Shown here: positions 54,168 through 60,801 of the stretch, one piece after another
Layout: every line of letters starts with the position of its first letter
Numbering within the stretch: the stretch's first letter is position 1
From: S015-6 sp964384945
Lineage (GTDB): Bacteria > Desulfobacterota > DSWW01
NCBI GenBank assembly: GCA_964384945.1
Contig: CAYLMK010000024.1
Span: 17,839-81,838, forward strand
Direction of reading: 5' to 3'
DNA: 64,000 nucleotides
Position numbers and translations under genes: made by a program
Notes under the pieces: model-generated
What the model saw: the letters and a program-made list of their open reading frames with translations, nothing else
Database searches by the model: none
What the model was told of the DNA's origin: nothing

Positions 54168-54348
54168 ATCCGTGCAAAACAGGTTCCCGTGGCGGCCAAC
54201 CGGTAACCATCGCCCTCCGCAACGCCGGCCAAGGCAAGCGCGCAGGAAAAGAGCCGCTTCCCTTTTTCATCTTGCCTGACGTGTCCATTTCGGCATAAGA
54301 TGTGATGCATGAACCATGTGCTTTGTCTTATGCTTTACGGAGGCATAC

Positions 54349-54564
54349 ATGAGAACGACCTTGGCTCTTGACGAGCAGTTGATCAACGAGGTGAAAGCCC
54401 TGTCCGGTGCCAAAACGAAAAGAGAAGCCATCGAGAAGGCGATGGAGGAGTTCGTAAGGAGAAGGAAGTCCAAAAAGCTGCTCGATCTCGAAGGCAAAAT
54501 AGAGCTTTCCGTTACGGTCGACGAGCTTCTCAAGAGAAGGAAGAAAGATGTTCCTCATCGATAG
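54349..54564 (+). CDS. vapB: VapB-type antitoxin
   Basis: A 71-residue type II antitoxin. N-terminal ribbon-helix-helix RTTLALDEQLINEVKALSGA binds the operon operator; the basic/acidic C-terminus (LLDLEGKIELSVTVDELL) should wrap the toxin. CGGAGG lies six bases before ATG 54349. Its end overlaps the toxin start by 17 bases, so the pair is translationally coupled. Confidence 0.9.
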   Translation: MRTTLALDEQLINEVKALSGAKTKREAIEKAMEEFVRRRKSKKLLDLEGKIELSVTVDELLKRRKKDVPHR

Positions 54565-54937
54565 CTCCGCATGGATCGAGTATCTGCGCCCGGGCGGCTC
54601 CAGGAAAGTGAAGGAAAGAGTCAAAGAGATCCTGCACAAAGAGGAGGCGTGCTGCTGCGGGGTGGTAACCGTGGAGATTCTGAGGGGCGCCAGAACCGAA
54701 AGAGAGTTCAACGCGCTCAAGGAATCCTTCCTGGCGTTGCCTCAGCTGCCCTTGGACGGCCCCGCTGTCGAACTCGCCTCGAAATGGGGCTTCCTGCTGG
54801 ACAGGAAGGGGAAAACCGTGTCCGCAACCGACCTGCTCATCGCTGCCGCGGCTCACAAGAAGGCATGCGTCCTCCACCTGGACAGCGACTTCGGGAAGGT
54901 CGCCTCCGTGGCCGCCGTGGAACAGGAGCGGCTGTAA
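54548..54937 (+). CDS. vapC: VapC PIN-domain ribonuclease toxin
   Basis: A 129-residue PIN-domain toxin with all acidic metal residues: D5 (LIDSSAW), E43 (TVEILRGA), D95 (SATDLLIAA) and D112/D114 (LHLDSDF). VapC toxins cut tRNA or rRNA. With the intact VapB it forms the one fully intact VapBC pair of the window. Confidence 0.92.
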   Translation: MFLIDSSAWIEYLRPGGSRKVKERVKEILHKEEACCCGVVTVEILRGARTEREFNALKESFLALPQLPLDGPAVELASKWGFLLDRKGKTVSATDLLIAAAAHKKACVLHLDSDFGKVASVAAVEQERL

Positions 54938-55040
54938 AGGTACCCGTCCGATCCTTCCGTCACATTATCGGAAAGCGCCTGGCTCCATTCGAGTATTTCT
55001 GATATTCTGAAATAGGAAAAACCCATATCGGAGGAACACG

Positions 55041-55328
55041 ATGGGGGCGCTCAAGGCATCCGTGGCGCAAATCAAGGCACGGGGGCAGTTGACGATACCC
55101 AAGAAGATTCGAGAAACAAGCGATCTCGAAGAAGGACAGGTGGTCTCGATTCTCCCTGTCGGAGGGGCCCTGATCATCACGCCCAAGAGACTGGAGCTGG
55201 AAGAAGCGAGGAAGCAGATCAGGAAGATCGTCAAGGCCTCAGGGGTATCCCTGGAAGACCTGCTTGCAGGGCTCAAGGAAGAGCGGGAAGCTCTGCGCAG
55301 GGAGTCCGATGGCAAAAGAAGAGGTTAG
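55041..55328 (+). CDS. AbrB/MazE-type antitoxin
   Basis: A 95-residue protein with an N-terminal SpoVT-AbrB swapped-hairpin DNA-binding domain (IKARGQLTIPKKIRE, ALIITPKRLE) and a helical C-terminus (SLEDLLAGLKEEREALRRE) that would bind a PIN toxin. CGGAGGAAC precedes the ATG. The partner gene overlaps its end but lacks its beginning, so the antitoxin may now be an orphan. Confidence 0.85.
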   Translation: MGALKASVAQIKARGQLTIPKKIRETSDLEEGQVVSILPVGGALIITPKRLELEEARKQIRKIVKASGVSLEDLLAGLKEEREALRRESDGKRRG

Positions 55329-55638
55329 GATCTTTCTCGAGAAGAAGATGCCCGGGGTCCTTCCCATCTACCGGAAGTACCTGCCCTTGCTCCACCTCGA
55401 AATCGCCCCCCTACCGCCCCCGGAAGCGCTCGCGGAGTTCAAGGGCCAGGTGGCGGAAAAGGACCTGCCCGTTCTCGCATCTGCCGTACGAGCGGAGACG
55501 GACTTCCTGGTCACCGGCGACCGGAAGGACTTCGCCAGGGCCAGAAGAATGCGCAAGGATCCGCCAAGAATCGTCAGCCCTGGCGAACTCCTCGACTCGG
55601 TGCTCCCCGAGATCCTGCGCCTCCTGGAGGCAGGCTGA
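55309..55638 (+). pseudogene. PIN-domain toxin lacking its N-terminus
   Basis: A 109-residue frame whose C-terminal half is clearly PIN-like (KDLPVLASAVRAETDFLVTG, DRKDFA, RIVSPGELLD). The usual first 40-50 residues, including the essential N-terminal LD-N motif with the first metal Asp, are absent; it starts MAKEEVRIFLEKKMPG instead. It overlaps the antitoxin end by 20 bases. A loss of the toxin 5' end is the simplest reading, which would make it catalytically dead. Confidence 0.65.
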
Positions 55639-55920
55639 TTCATGAGGACCCGAGTCCTGGAGGGTGCATCAAGCAAAGCGAATCCACCAACACCCTCTTG
55701 CCCGAGCCGCAGCATCGCCTCCTCGTTTCCGCCCTTCCGCAGGAGCCGTTCACGACGAGGCTTCATACGGCAATGACTTCCTCGCGAACAAAGTGGAGCC
55801 TGATTACCTTCGGCACGTGACGGTCGTCAAAATGGCACCGTTTTTCGTTGACACGGTTTCCTGCGTTCGTTACGCTTTTCGAAAAATGATACGATAAAAG
55901 CCGGGCATGGAGATTTCACG
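55639..55920. other. Gap between PIN and DUF4258 remnants
   Basis: Contains only the HicB-like fragment and a TTGACA (55849-55854) with a poor -10 that could drive the DUF4258/DUF2283 pair. Confidence 0.4.
55763..55843 (-). pseudogene. C-terminal fragment of a HicB-like antitoxin
   Basis: Minus-strand codons encode RCHFDDRHVPKVIRLHFVRE followed by EVIAV and a stop, nearly identical in DNA and protein to the end of the HicB-like gene at 58921-59127. The rest of the gene is missing. A duplicated and truncated copy. Confidence 0.75.
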
Positions 55921-56181
55921 TTGCATTTCAAGCTGTCGCGGCACGCGAGGGAGGAACTCCAGAGACGGGGAATTCCGTTGGGCCTTCTCGAGCGGGTACT
56001 GAACAAACCTGAAGAAATCTTATAGGAGAAGGGTGGACGGAAGGCGTACCAGGCGGTGCTCGATTTCGAAAGCGGGAAGGTATTCCTGCTAAGGGCGACT
56101 GTGGATGATTCCGTCGATCCGCCGGTTGTGCTGACAGCCTACCGGACCAGCAAGATCAGCAAGTACCGGAGGTCAACATGA
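55921..56181 (+). pseudogene. DUF4258 toxin-like gene with in-frame amber stop
   Basis: From a TTG at 55921 the frame reads LHFKLSRHAREELQRRGIPL, reaches TAG at 56023-56025 (codon 35), and continues without further stops as EKGGRKAYQAVLDFESGKVF, LRATVDDSVDPPVVL and TAYRTSKISKYRRST, ending TGA at 56179 in an ATGA overlap with the DUF2283 gene. DUF4258 proteins are RelE/BrnT-like putative toxins. The single stop in an otherwise preserved frame points to recent inactivation or, less likely, readthrough. Confidence 0.75.
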
Positions 56182-56375
56182 AGGTCAGATACGATCCGGA
56201 GGTGGACATCCTAAGGATAATCTTCAGCAACGCGGCTATCGAGGAAAGCGACGAGGAAAAGCCGGGGGTCGTTCTCGACTACGACAAGGACGGCAACGTC
56301 GTGGGTCTGGAAATACTGGACGCCTCGAGACGCATGGAAAACCCCCGCTCTCTCGAATATGTTGTGGAAGGCTGA
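56178..56375 (+). CDS. DUF2283 protein, probable antitoxin partner
   Basis: A 65-residue DUF2283 protein (KVRYDPEVDILRIIFSN, then EKPGVVLDYDKDGNVVGLEI and LDAS). Its ATG overlaps the DUF4258 stop. DUF4258-DUF2283 pairs are widespread and behave like toxin-antitoxin operons by arrangement. Intact here while its partner carries a stop. Confidence 0.85.
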   Translation: MKVRYDPEVDILRIIFSNAAIEESDEEKPGVVLDYDKDGNVVGLEILDASRRMENPRSLEYVVEG

Positions 56376-56401
56376 GGGCCAGGACATTTGGCTCTTTGGG
56401 T

Positions 56402-56547
56402 GCCCGAACAGGGTCCTCCTGGACATGAGCAACCCATTGGTCCTGTACGACCCGCCGACGCCCACGCCGAAACCGGCGAGCATCCTCCTCCTGGGCTCAG
56501 GCCTGCTCGACCTTGCGGGATTGGGCAGGAGGTTCCGCAAATCCTGA
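56402..56547 (+). pseudogene. Duplicated 3' end of the PEP-CTERM gene
   Basis: Nearly identical to the last 145 bases of the PEP-CTERM gene at 57181-57897 (NRVLLDMSNPLVLYDPPTPT and LLLGSGLLDLAGLGRRF-RKS). The sorting motif has changed from PEPAS to PKPAS, and the part upstream of 56402 is unrelated. No signal peptide or start belongs to it. Confidence 0.85.
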
Positions 56548-57180
56548 CCCGCACGAAGACCCCTCAGGCGGATCTTCATTCGTGGCTTGACCTTCGATCC
56601 AGTCCCACCCACGCACGGACATTGCGAGGGCGCCCAAGCGCCGCCGGCAAGGCGTCCGAAATGCCCGTGGAGCCAGGCCCCGCGGTTGCGGCTGTTCTGG
56701 ATGCAAACTTCCGGATCCCGGCTCGCACGCGCTCCGCTCACGGGCCGGGATGACAGAGGATGACACGCTGGGGAAAGTGGGGATCCCTTGGCGCAAGAGC
56801 GTCCTTCTACCCTCATGGCCGTCATCCCCCAGAGAGCGGGAATCCATCCCGATCACATCTTGTAAGTAAATCTCAATTCGCTGAAGTCGATGGCCCAGTC
56901 CGGCAGACCGTCGTCGTCCGTGATGTCACTCGTCTCTTCGGCGAACATTTTACAGTTTTTCTTTCTTTCGAAGAAAGGCAGCCCCCAGAACATCCCTGTC
57001 CAAAAGTGGAAACCGCTTTCCCACGGACCCATCGTTCCACCAGGCAACACATACACGGCCGAGCCGCAACCATGCGGATTTCCACGTCTTTTCCATTCTT
57101 CGCGCTTCTGGCACATCTGTTGCTAACCAGATGGTGCACAACAAAACGTCCTGAACCGACTTCACGGAGGCTCGCATACA
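56548..57180. other. Gene-free region between the two PEP-CTERM copies
   Basis: Contains a palindromic repeat (56715-56751). On the minus strand, 56853-57116 encodes an unassigned fragment ending DDDGLPDWAIDFSELRFTYK, which looks like a real protein end but has no recognisable family. Confidence 0.5.
56715..56751. repeat. Dispersed palindromic repeat
   Basis: ATCCCGGC (56715-56722) and GCCGGGAT (56744-56751) enclose a 21-base loop; preceded by ttccgg. Same general class as the elements at 17747 and 60948. Confidence 0.5.
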
Positions 57181-57897
57181 ATGAAACCCGGACATCTGCC
57201 TTTGATCCTTGCCCTGGCCGCCATCGGGGCCGCCAGCCTTTTCAGCGCCCCGGCTTCCGCGATCACCTTCAAGATCGAGAACGGCCTCACAGACGTGGAA
57301 GTGACCCCCCTGGCCGACGCGAAGTCCGCAATCGAATACTACGACTACTCTCCCTTCTACGGCTCTCCCGCCTTCGGTCCGGAGGCCAACACCGGCTTCT
57401 TCTGGCTTTACGAAGACACCAACACGGGAAACATCAGCCTCGGGATGATATTCAATGAGTATCAGCCGGAACTTGGCAAAGTCCCCGGCGGCGCCGTTCG
57501 CCTGACCCTTGCCGGCAGTATTCTGGAAGACCTGTCCTTCGACTTCAAAGACGATCCTGATCCGCTCGACACTAAGCACTTCGACGTTACAGGGGATGTT
57601 TGGACGCTCAACTGGGCCTGGTTTGCGATGTACACAGACGGCGGAGTAATCGGCGGACTGGACGCTTTCTCTCCCTCCGACGAGATCACCATCGCCCTGA
57701 ACAGCTCAAGAGGAATCAACGACTGGTACTTCCTGACTGGCGACCCTGTGAACCCGAACAGGATCCTCCTGGACATGAGCAACCCGCTGGTCCTCTACGA
57801 CCCGCCCACGCCCACGCCGGAGCCTGCAAGCATCTTCCTCTTGGGCTCGGGCCTGCTCGGCCTCGCGGGCCTCGGCAGGAGGTTCCGCAAGTCCTGA
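57181..57897 (+). CDS. PEP-CTERM sorting-domain protein
   Basis: A 238-residue secreted protein with signal peptide (LILALAAIGAASLFSAPASA) and an intact PEP-CTERM end: PEPASIFLLGSGLLGLAGL then RRFRKS. The body is Asp- and aromatic-rich with no known domain. Exosortase would cleave at the PEP motif; none is encoded in the window. Its 3' end was copied to 56402-56547. Confidence 0.85.
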   Translation: MKPGHLPLILALAAIGAASLFSAPASAITFKIENGLTDVEVTPLADAKSAIEYYDYSPFYGSPAFGPEANTGFFWLYEDTNTGNISLGMIFNEYQPELGKVPGGAVRLTLAGSILEDLSFDFKDDPDPLDTKHFDVTGDVWTLNWAWFAMYTDGGVIGGLDAFSPSDEITIALNSSRGINDWYFLTGDPVNPNRILLDMSNPLVLYDPPTPTPEPASIFLLGSGLLGLAGLGRRFRKS

Positions 57898-58012
57898 CCC
57901 CCACAAACCCCAGCGCATGCGCAAGCAGGAGTCCAGGAGAGGCCTGGGGGAAGGGAAGCGACCCGGCCCCAAGACATTGCGGGGAGCGAACCGGCGTGGC
58001 TATCCCCCGTGC

Positions 58013-58384
58013 TCACTGACGGGTTGCCAACCACCTCGCGGAAGCTGCTGCATTGGCGGCAAACTCGTTGTCCCGGATCTCGTCCCGGGAATAGCAAAAG
58101 AGGTCCACGCCTATGCCGAGTTCGGAGAAATGAGGCTGATACGGGTTGCTTCGTTCGTGGAATGCCTGGGTTGGCCGGGAAGAGAGAACAATGAGAAGGT
58201 CTGCATCGCTGCCGGGAGTGGCCGTACCCTCCGCCAGAGAGCCAAAGAGCCCCACCGACTCGATTTCCGGATGAAGATCCAAGAGCCTCTGTGCGCAAAC
58301 TCGAAGCCGGTCAATCGTCTCCCTGCGGTCGAGCCAGAAGACCTTCACTGAACCGTACGATTTCTTCTGCACAACCGATGGCAT
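58013..58384 (-). CDS. mntA: MNT-type nucleotidyltransferase (HEPN/MNT module)
   Basis: A 123-residue minimal nucleotidyltransferase. Catalytic GS-x10-D-x-D is intact: G48-S49 and D60/D62 (LFGSLAEG, PGSDADLLIVL). In HEPN/MNT systems it modifies and neutralises the HEPN RNase by adding AMP. The ATG at 58384 (AAGGA upstream) overlaps the HEPN gene by 74 bases; a GTG at 58348 would shorten it to the usual length. Confidence 0.85.
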   Translation of the reverse strand: MPSVVQKKSYGSVKVFWLDRRETIDRLRVCAQRLLDLHPEIESVGLFGSLAEGTATPGSDADLLIVLSSRPTQAFHERSNPYQPHFSELGIGVDLFCYSRDEIRDNEFAANAAASARWLATRQ

Positions 58385-58718
58385 CTTTGGAATCCTTTTC
58401 CGTGAAGTAGTCGGCAGGCTTCCCCGCAGGCCACCCGTTCGGGTACCGCGTCGGTATGTAGAATCGATCGAGCTCTCTACCGCATTGTTTCAGTCGCTCC
58501 GGAACCTCTCTTTTTGCCTCCAAGGCCATCAGCAACTCCAGGACTCCATGTCCCCAGGCTTCCCCGCCTAGGTGATAGAAGACCGCCTTGAGCGCTTTTT
58601 CGGCTGCCTGATGAGCGGCGAAGCAAGCCCACTCGTGAAACCCTCCGCCGGCTTCGTAGGAAGCGTTATCCAGGTCTCTCCTCGCCTGCTCTATCCAGTC
58701 CTGTTTGCGGTTGGGCAT
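58311..58718 (-). CDS. HEPN-domain protein (HEPN/MNT module)
   Basis: A 135-residue HEPN protein (AHQAAEKALKAVFYHLGG, DRFYIPTRYPNGWP). The classical Rx4-6H RNase motif is not evident, so it belongs to the COG2250-like branch whose RNase activity is less certain. Start at 58718 (AGAGGTC upstream); an ATG at 58733 is possible. First gene of the pair, just downstream of one copy of the 53-bp repeat. Confidence 0.82.
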   Translation of the reverse strand: MPNRKQDWIEQARRDLDNASYEAGGGFHEWACFAAHQAAEKALKAVFYHLGGEAWGHGVLELLMALEAKREVPERLKQCGRELDRFYIPTRYPNGWPAGKPADYFTEKDSKDAIGCAEEIVRFSEGLLARPQGDD

Positions 58719-58750
58719 GGCTTGACCTCTGCTCATTCGCCTTGCTGCCA

Positions 58751-58803
58751 GTTTGTCCGTCATCGCACCCCATGTCAACAAGAAGACCCGCAGGAGCGGA
58801 AAT
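58751..58803 (-). repeat. 53-bp promoter-like repeat, copy 1
   Basis: Shares with 59178-59230 and 60678-60730 the frame gtttgtcc-N-atgtcaacaagaa with identical spacing. On the minus strand atgtcaac gives TTGACA, 17-18 bases before a conserved CAAACT. It lies directly upstream of the HEPN gene. Confidence 0.6.
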
Positions 58804-58810
58804 CCCTCCC

Positions 58811-58924
58811 CTAGAGGTGGGTGGTCAGCCGCATATGGCTGCCTGTCTGGCGGGTGACCTCGTAGCCCAGCGTTTTCAGAGCCCGGCAGAGATCTTCAGA
58901 AGAAAGGTCACGAGGAAGCTTCAT
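58811..58924 (-). pseudogene. HicA toxin truncated at its C-terminus
   Basis: Starts ATGA-overlapped with the HicB-like gene and reads MKLPRDLSSEDLCRALKTLG, YEVTRQTGSHMRLTTHL, then TAG at 58811-58813. The catalytic His30 (GSH) is present, but the last half of the usual 70-75 residues, including the C-terminal strand and helix of the dsRBD fold, is lost. Sequence after the stop is unrelated, so this is a recombination break rather than a point mutation. Confidence 0.8.
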
Positions 58925-59127
58925 ACAGCTATGACTTCCTCGCGAACGAAGTGGAGCCTGATAACCTTCGGTACCTGTCCCTCGTCAAAATGGCACCGAA
59001 CGGCATCTCGCACCTGCTCCTGGAGCGACGGAATGTCATCAGCTTCCGTAACGATTGATGCGCCAAGCCCGCGCGCAACGTATCCACCCTCTATCGCCTC
59101 TTCCACCAGAAAGACGAGTTCGGTCAT
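58921..59127 (-). CDS. HicB-like antitoxin (DUF1902 type)
   Basis: A 68-residue RNase H-fold HicB-like protein (TELVFLVEEAIEGGYVARGL, EQVRDAVRCHFDEGQVPKVI). AAGGAG lies before ATG 59127. Its partner HicA is truncated. Copies of its C-terminal end (55763) and of its N-terminal region (60592) occur nearby. Confidence 0.8.
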   Translation of the reverse strand: MTELVFLVEEAIEGGYVARGLGASIVTEADDIPSLQEQVRDAVRCHFDEGQVPKVIRLHFVREEVIAV

Positions 59128-59177
59128 TACGCCACTCCTTTGCAAGCCCGTCCGTGTTCTTCATGCTCTTATTCTAA

Positions 59178-59230
59178 GTCTGTCCCGCAGAGGAGCCTAT
59201 GTCAACAAGAAAACCTACGGGAGCGGAGAT
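59178..59230 (-). repeat. 53-bp promoter-like repeat, copy 2
   Basis: Upstream of the HicB-like gene. Minus-strand TTGACA, then 17 bases, CAGACT. Same length and core as copies 1 and 3. Confidence 0.6.
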
Positions 59231-59231
59231 C

Positions 59232-59346
59232 CCCGGGCCGGGCGAGGCCGCCGATCACGACCTTCCTGCCGTCGTGCCCGACCGTCCAGACCGTGCACTC
59301 CGACTCCGAACGGCTCGCGTCGAAATCGTAGCCCACGATCCACACG
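59232..59346 (-). pseudogene. Duplicated fragment of the DUF4838 gene
   Basis: In frame it reads SVWIVGYDFDASRSESECTV, WTVGHDGRKVVIGGLAR, nearly identical to residues encoded around 61180-61290 of the complete DUF4838 gene. Only this piece is present, directly beside repeat copy 2. Confidence 0.85.
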
Positions 59347-59514
59347 GACAGCGCAATACTTCTATAATGCCCACAAAACGGGAACCCGGCAGCATACTCT
59401 CGGGTATTTCAGGCACTGGACAGCAACGCGGCGATCTCTCGACACCAGGGTATTCCTTCTCCCTGCGGGGTAGGGTTCTCGCCAGGTGTTTCGTTGTAGA
59501 ACACCTCTGCGGCA

Positions 59515-59606
59515 AGCTGGCTGGGAGAGGGCCCCTGACCGAGGCGCTGCTCAAATCCCGAGCGGAGGACCTGGAACGTGAGGAAACCAAGCTACGTTCT
59601 GGATAG
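59515..59606 (+). pseudogene. C-terminal remnant of an antitoxin
   Basis: LAGRGPLTEALLKSRAEDLE, REETKLRSG ends at 59606 and overlaps the following toxin start by 29 bases, the usual arrangement of a Phd/AbrB-type antitoxin with a PIN toxin. The N-terminal DNA-binding part is gone. Confidence 0.55.
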
Positions 59607-59730
59607 CTGCGCCGTTCTTGCCTATCTTCAGGCCGAACCCGCTGGGCTGAGAGTCAAAGACCGGCTGGCGCAGGCGAGTAGAGGCGATACGCTTGTTCAA
59701 CGGAGAAAGCTACCGCCTCCGGGAGGCTGA
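59578..59730 (+). pseudogene. VapC-like PIN toxin truncated next to an IS21 end
   Basis: From GTG 59578: VRKPSYVLDSCAVLAYLQAE, PAGLRVKDRLAQASRGDTLV with the first metal Asp (LDSCA), then unrelated residues and TGA at 59728-59730, where the IS21-type end begins. About 80 residues of the PIN domain are missing. Confidence 0.75.
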
Positions 59731-59733
59731 TCA

Positions 59734-59775
59734 GCGACAATTATAATTCCCGCCTGGCGACAATTAGAATTCCCG
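59734..59775 (+). repeat. IS21-type terminal repeats
   Basis: GCGACAATTATAATTCCCG (59734-59752) and GCGACAATTAGAATTCCCG (59757-59775), one mismatch, four bases apart: the multiple terminal transposase-binding repeats typical of IS21 elements. Confidence 0.75.
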
Positions 59776-59829
59776 TTGTAATAAGTTAAACGTTAGACTA
59801 TCCGAGCTACTCAGCGAGAGGGGGCTCGG

Positions 59830-59952
59830 ATGGACACGGACGCTCAGGTGAGGAAACTGATGAAGCTGATTGGAAGTGGGAAGACGTTGGGAATAGCGGC
59901 GGCAAAGGTGGGTCCATCTTTAACCGTTGGTAGCAGGTGGGCCTTTTTCTGA
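59830..59952 (+). pseudogene. istA-like transposase, N-terminal fragment
   Basis: MDTDAQVRKLMKLIGSGKTL, GIAAAKVG is the helix-turn-helix start of IS21 IstA proteins; the frame then diverges and stops at 59952. About 10 percent of a normal IstA. Confidence 0.65.
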
Positions 59953-60126
59953 ACCAGGTGCAAGCTTCAGGGCTCATGATCTCCGATTTTTCCTTCCACT
60001 CCCTGGGCGTGGTCATGGACAGGCTGAACCGCCGGGATGCTCTCAAGCGCTTCGTCCAAGACTCTTGTGTCGATGGGTCGGTTGGCCTTGTGGCCCGGCA
60101 AGAGGTTCCTGACACCGTCTTCCCGT
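59953..60126. other. Unassigned stretch after the IS21 remnant
   Basis: Both strands are open here (plus: QASGLMISDFSFHSLGVVMD; minus: REWKEKSEIMSPEACTWF). Neither belongs to a family I recognise; likely transposon-derived filler. Confidence 0.4.
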
Positions 60127-60351
60127 TCACGCATTCAGGAACTCTTGGGGATCAATGCCTGCCTGCCTTAGGATAGCGCAGACCGTGCCTTCAGGCAGAT
60201 CACCAGGGTGGTTTGGGATCGTTGTGTAGCGGCGTGTCTCGGGATTGTACCAAATCTCATGGCTCCCGGCCGCGTGGCGATCGAACTCGAAGCCGAGATC
60301 TCTCAATTTGCGCACAACCTGTCTGTATCGGAACCCGGCCAGTCGACCCAT
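60127..60351 (-). CDS. hicA: HicA mRNA-interferase toxin
   Basis: A 74-residue complete HicA: RYRQVVRKLRDLGFEFDRHA, catalytic His31 in AAGSHEIWYNPE, then TTIPNHPGDLPEGTVCAIL and a closing helix. HicA is a small dsRBD-fold RNase that cuts mRNA and tmRNA. It lies six bases after hicB; both are complete, so this is the intact HicBA system of the window. Confidence 0.9.
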   Translation of the reverse strand: MGRLAGFRYRQVVRKLRDLGFEFDRHAAGSHEIWYNPETRRYTTIPNHPGDLPEGTVCAILRQAGIDPQEFLNA

Positions 60352-60357
60352 GGCGGC

Positions 60358-60588
60358 TCAGGCGCCAACCACGATCTGATATTCCGAGACACCCTCTGCC
60401 TCGGGTAGGGGCAAAGGCTCGTTGCGTTCTCCTCGAGCCTCGATGATCTTCTTGGCGACATCCCTTGCGATGTCCAGCGTTTCAGATATGGTGCGGCCCT
60501 GCGCGACCAAGCCAGGGATATCGTCCGATGTGGCCAGGTAGACACCTTCAGGAAGTTTCTCGATTCTTAATCGAAACATCAATTCCAT
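60358..60588 (-). CDS. hicB: HicB antitoxin
   Basis: A 76-residue HicB with the partial RNase H fold (FRLRIEKLPEGVYLATSDDI, PGLVAQGRTISETLDIARDV). Start at 60588 (GGGAGATGAAGG upstream) or 60579. It precedes hicA, the less common antitoxin-first order. It has no extra DNA-binding domain, so operator binding may need another factor. Confidence 0.88.
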   Translation of the reverse strand: MELMFRLRIEKLPEGVYLATSDDIPGLVAQGRTISETLDIARDVAKKIIEARGERNEPLPLPEAEGVSEYQIVVGA

Positions 60589-60591
60589 CCT

Positions 60592-60627
60592 TCATCTCCC
60601 TTTCCACCAGAAAGTGATTTCGGTCAT
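60592..60627 (-). pseudogene. N-terminal remnant of a HicB-like gene
   Basis: MTEITFWWKGR then stop, preceded by AGGAG. The DNA around it matches the start and upstream region of the HicB-like gene at 59127. It appears to have lost its body when the present hicBA was joined here. Confidence 0.55.
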
Positions 60628-60677
60628 TGCCCACTCTCCTGCAAACCGATGCGTGCTTTCCCTGGCCCCGGTTTCAA

Positions 60678-60730
60678 GTTTGTCCCGCCTAAGCACCGAT
60701 GTCAACGAGAAAATCCGAAACCGCAGACAT
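60678..60730 (-). repeat. 53-bp promoter-like repeat, copy 3
   Basis: Upstream of the HicB remnant and hicBA. Minus-strand TTGACA, 17 bases, CAAACT; most diverged in its distal half. Confidence 0.55.
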
Positions 60731-60801
60731 CGCGGGGGCACGCCAATGCCCGCGGCCCCCGCAGCACACCGGCTTCCAACTCCCTCCTTGACCCGGCCGC
60801 A

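Larger units (their letters stand above)
53956..54348. other. Gap between the surface protein and vapB
   Basis: Holds a possible gene remnant (53969-54142) and a promoter-like sequence (54139-54167); nothing else is recognised. Confidence 0.5.
59728..59952 (+). mobile_element. IS21-family insertion sequence, left-end remnant
   Basis: Begins at about 59728 with two near-identical 19-bp repeats and continues into the first 40 codons of an IstA-like transposase before breaking off. Right end, the rest of istA and istB are absent. Confidence 0.65.

Noticed and set aside
59807..60130. A 107-residue minus-strand frame
   Set aside because: Crosses the antisense of the istA fragment and has no family features.
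58751..60730. A CRISPR array from the repeated 53-bp units
   Set aside because: Only three diverged copies at irregular distances of 0.4-1.5 kb with genes in between; no spacers of constant length and no cas genes.
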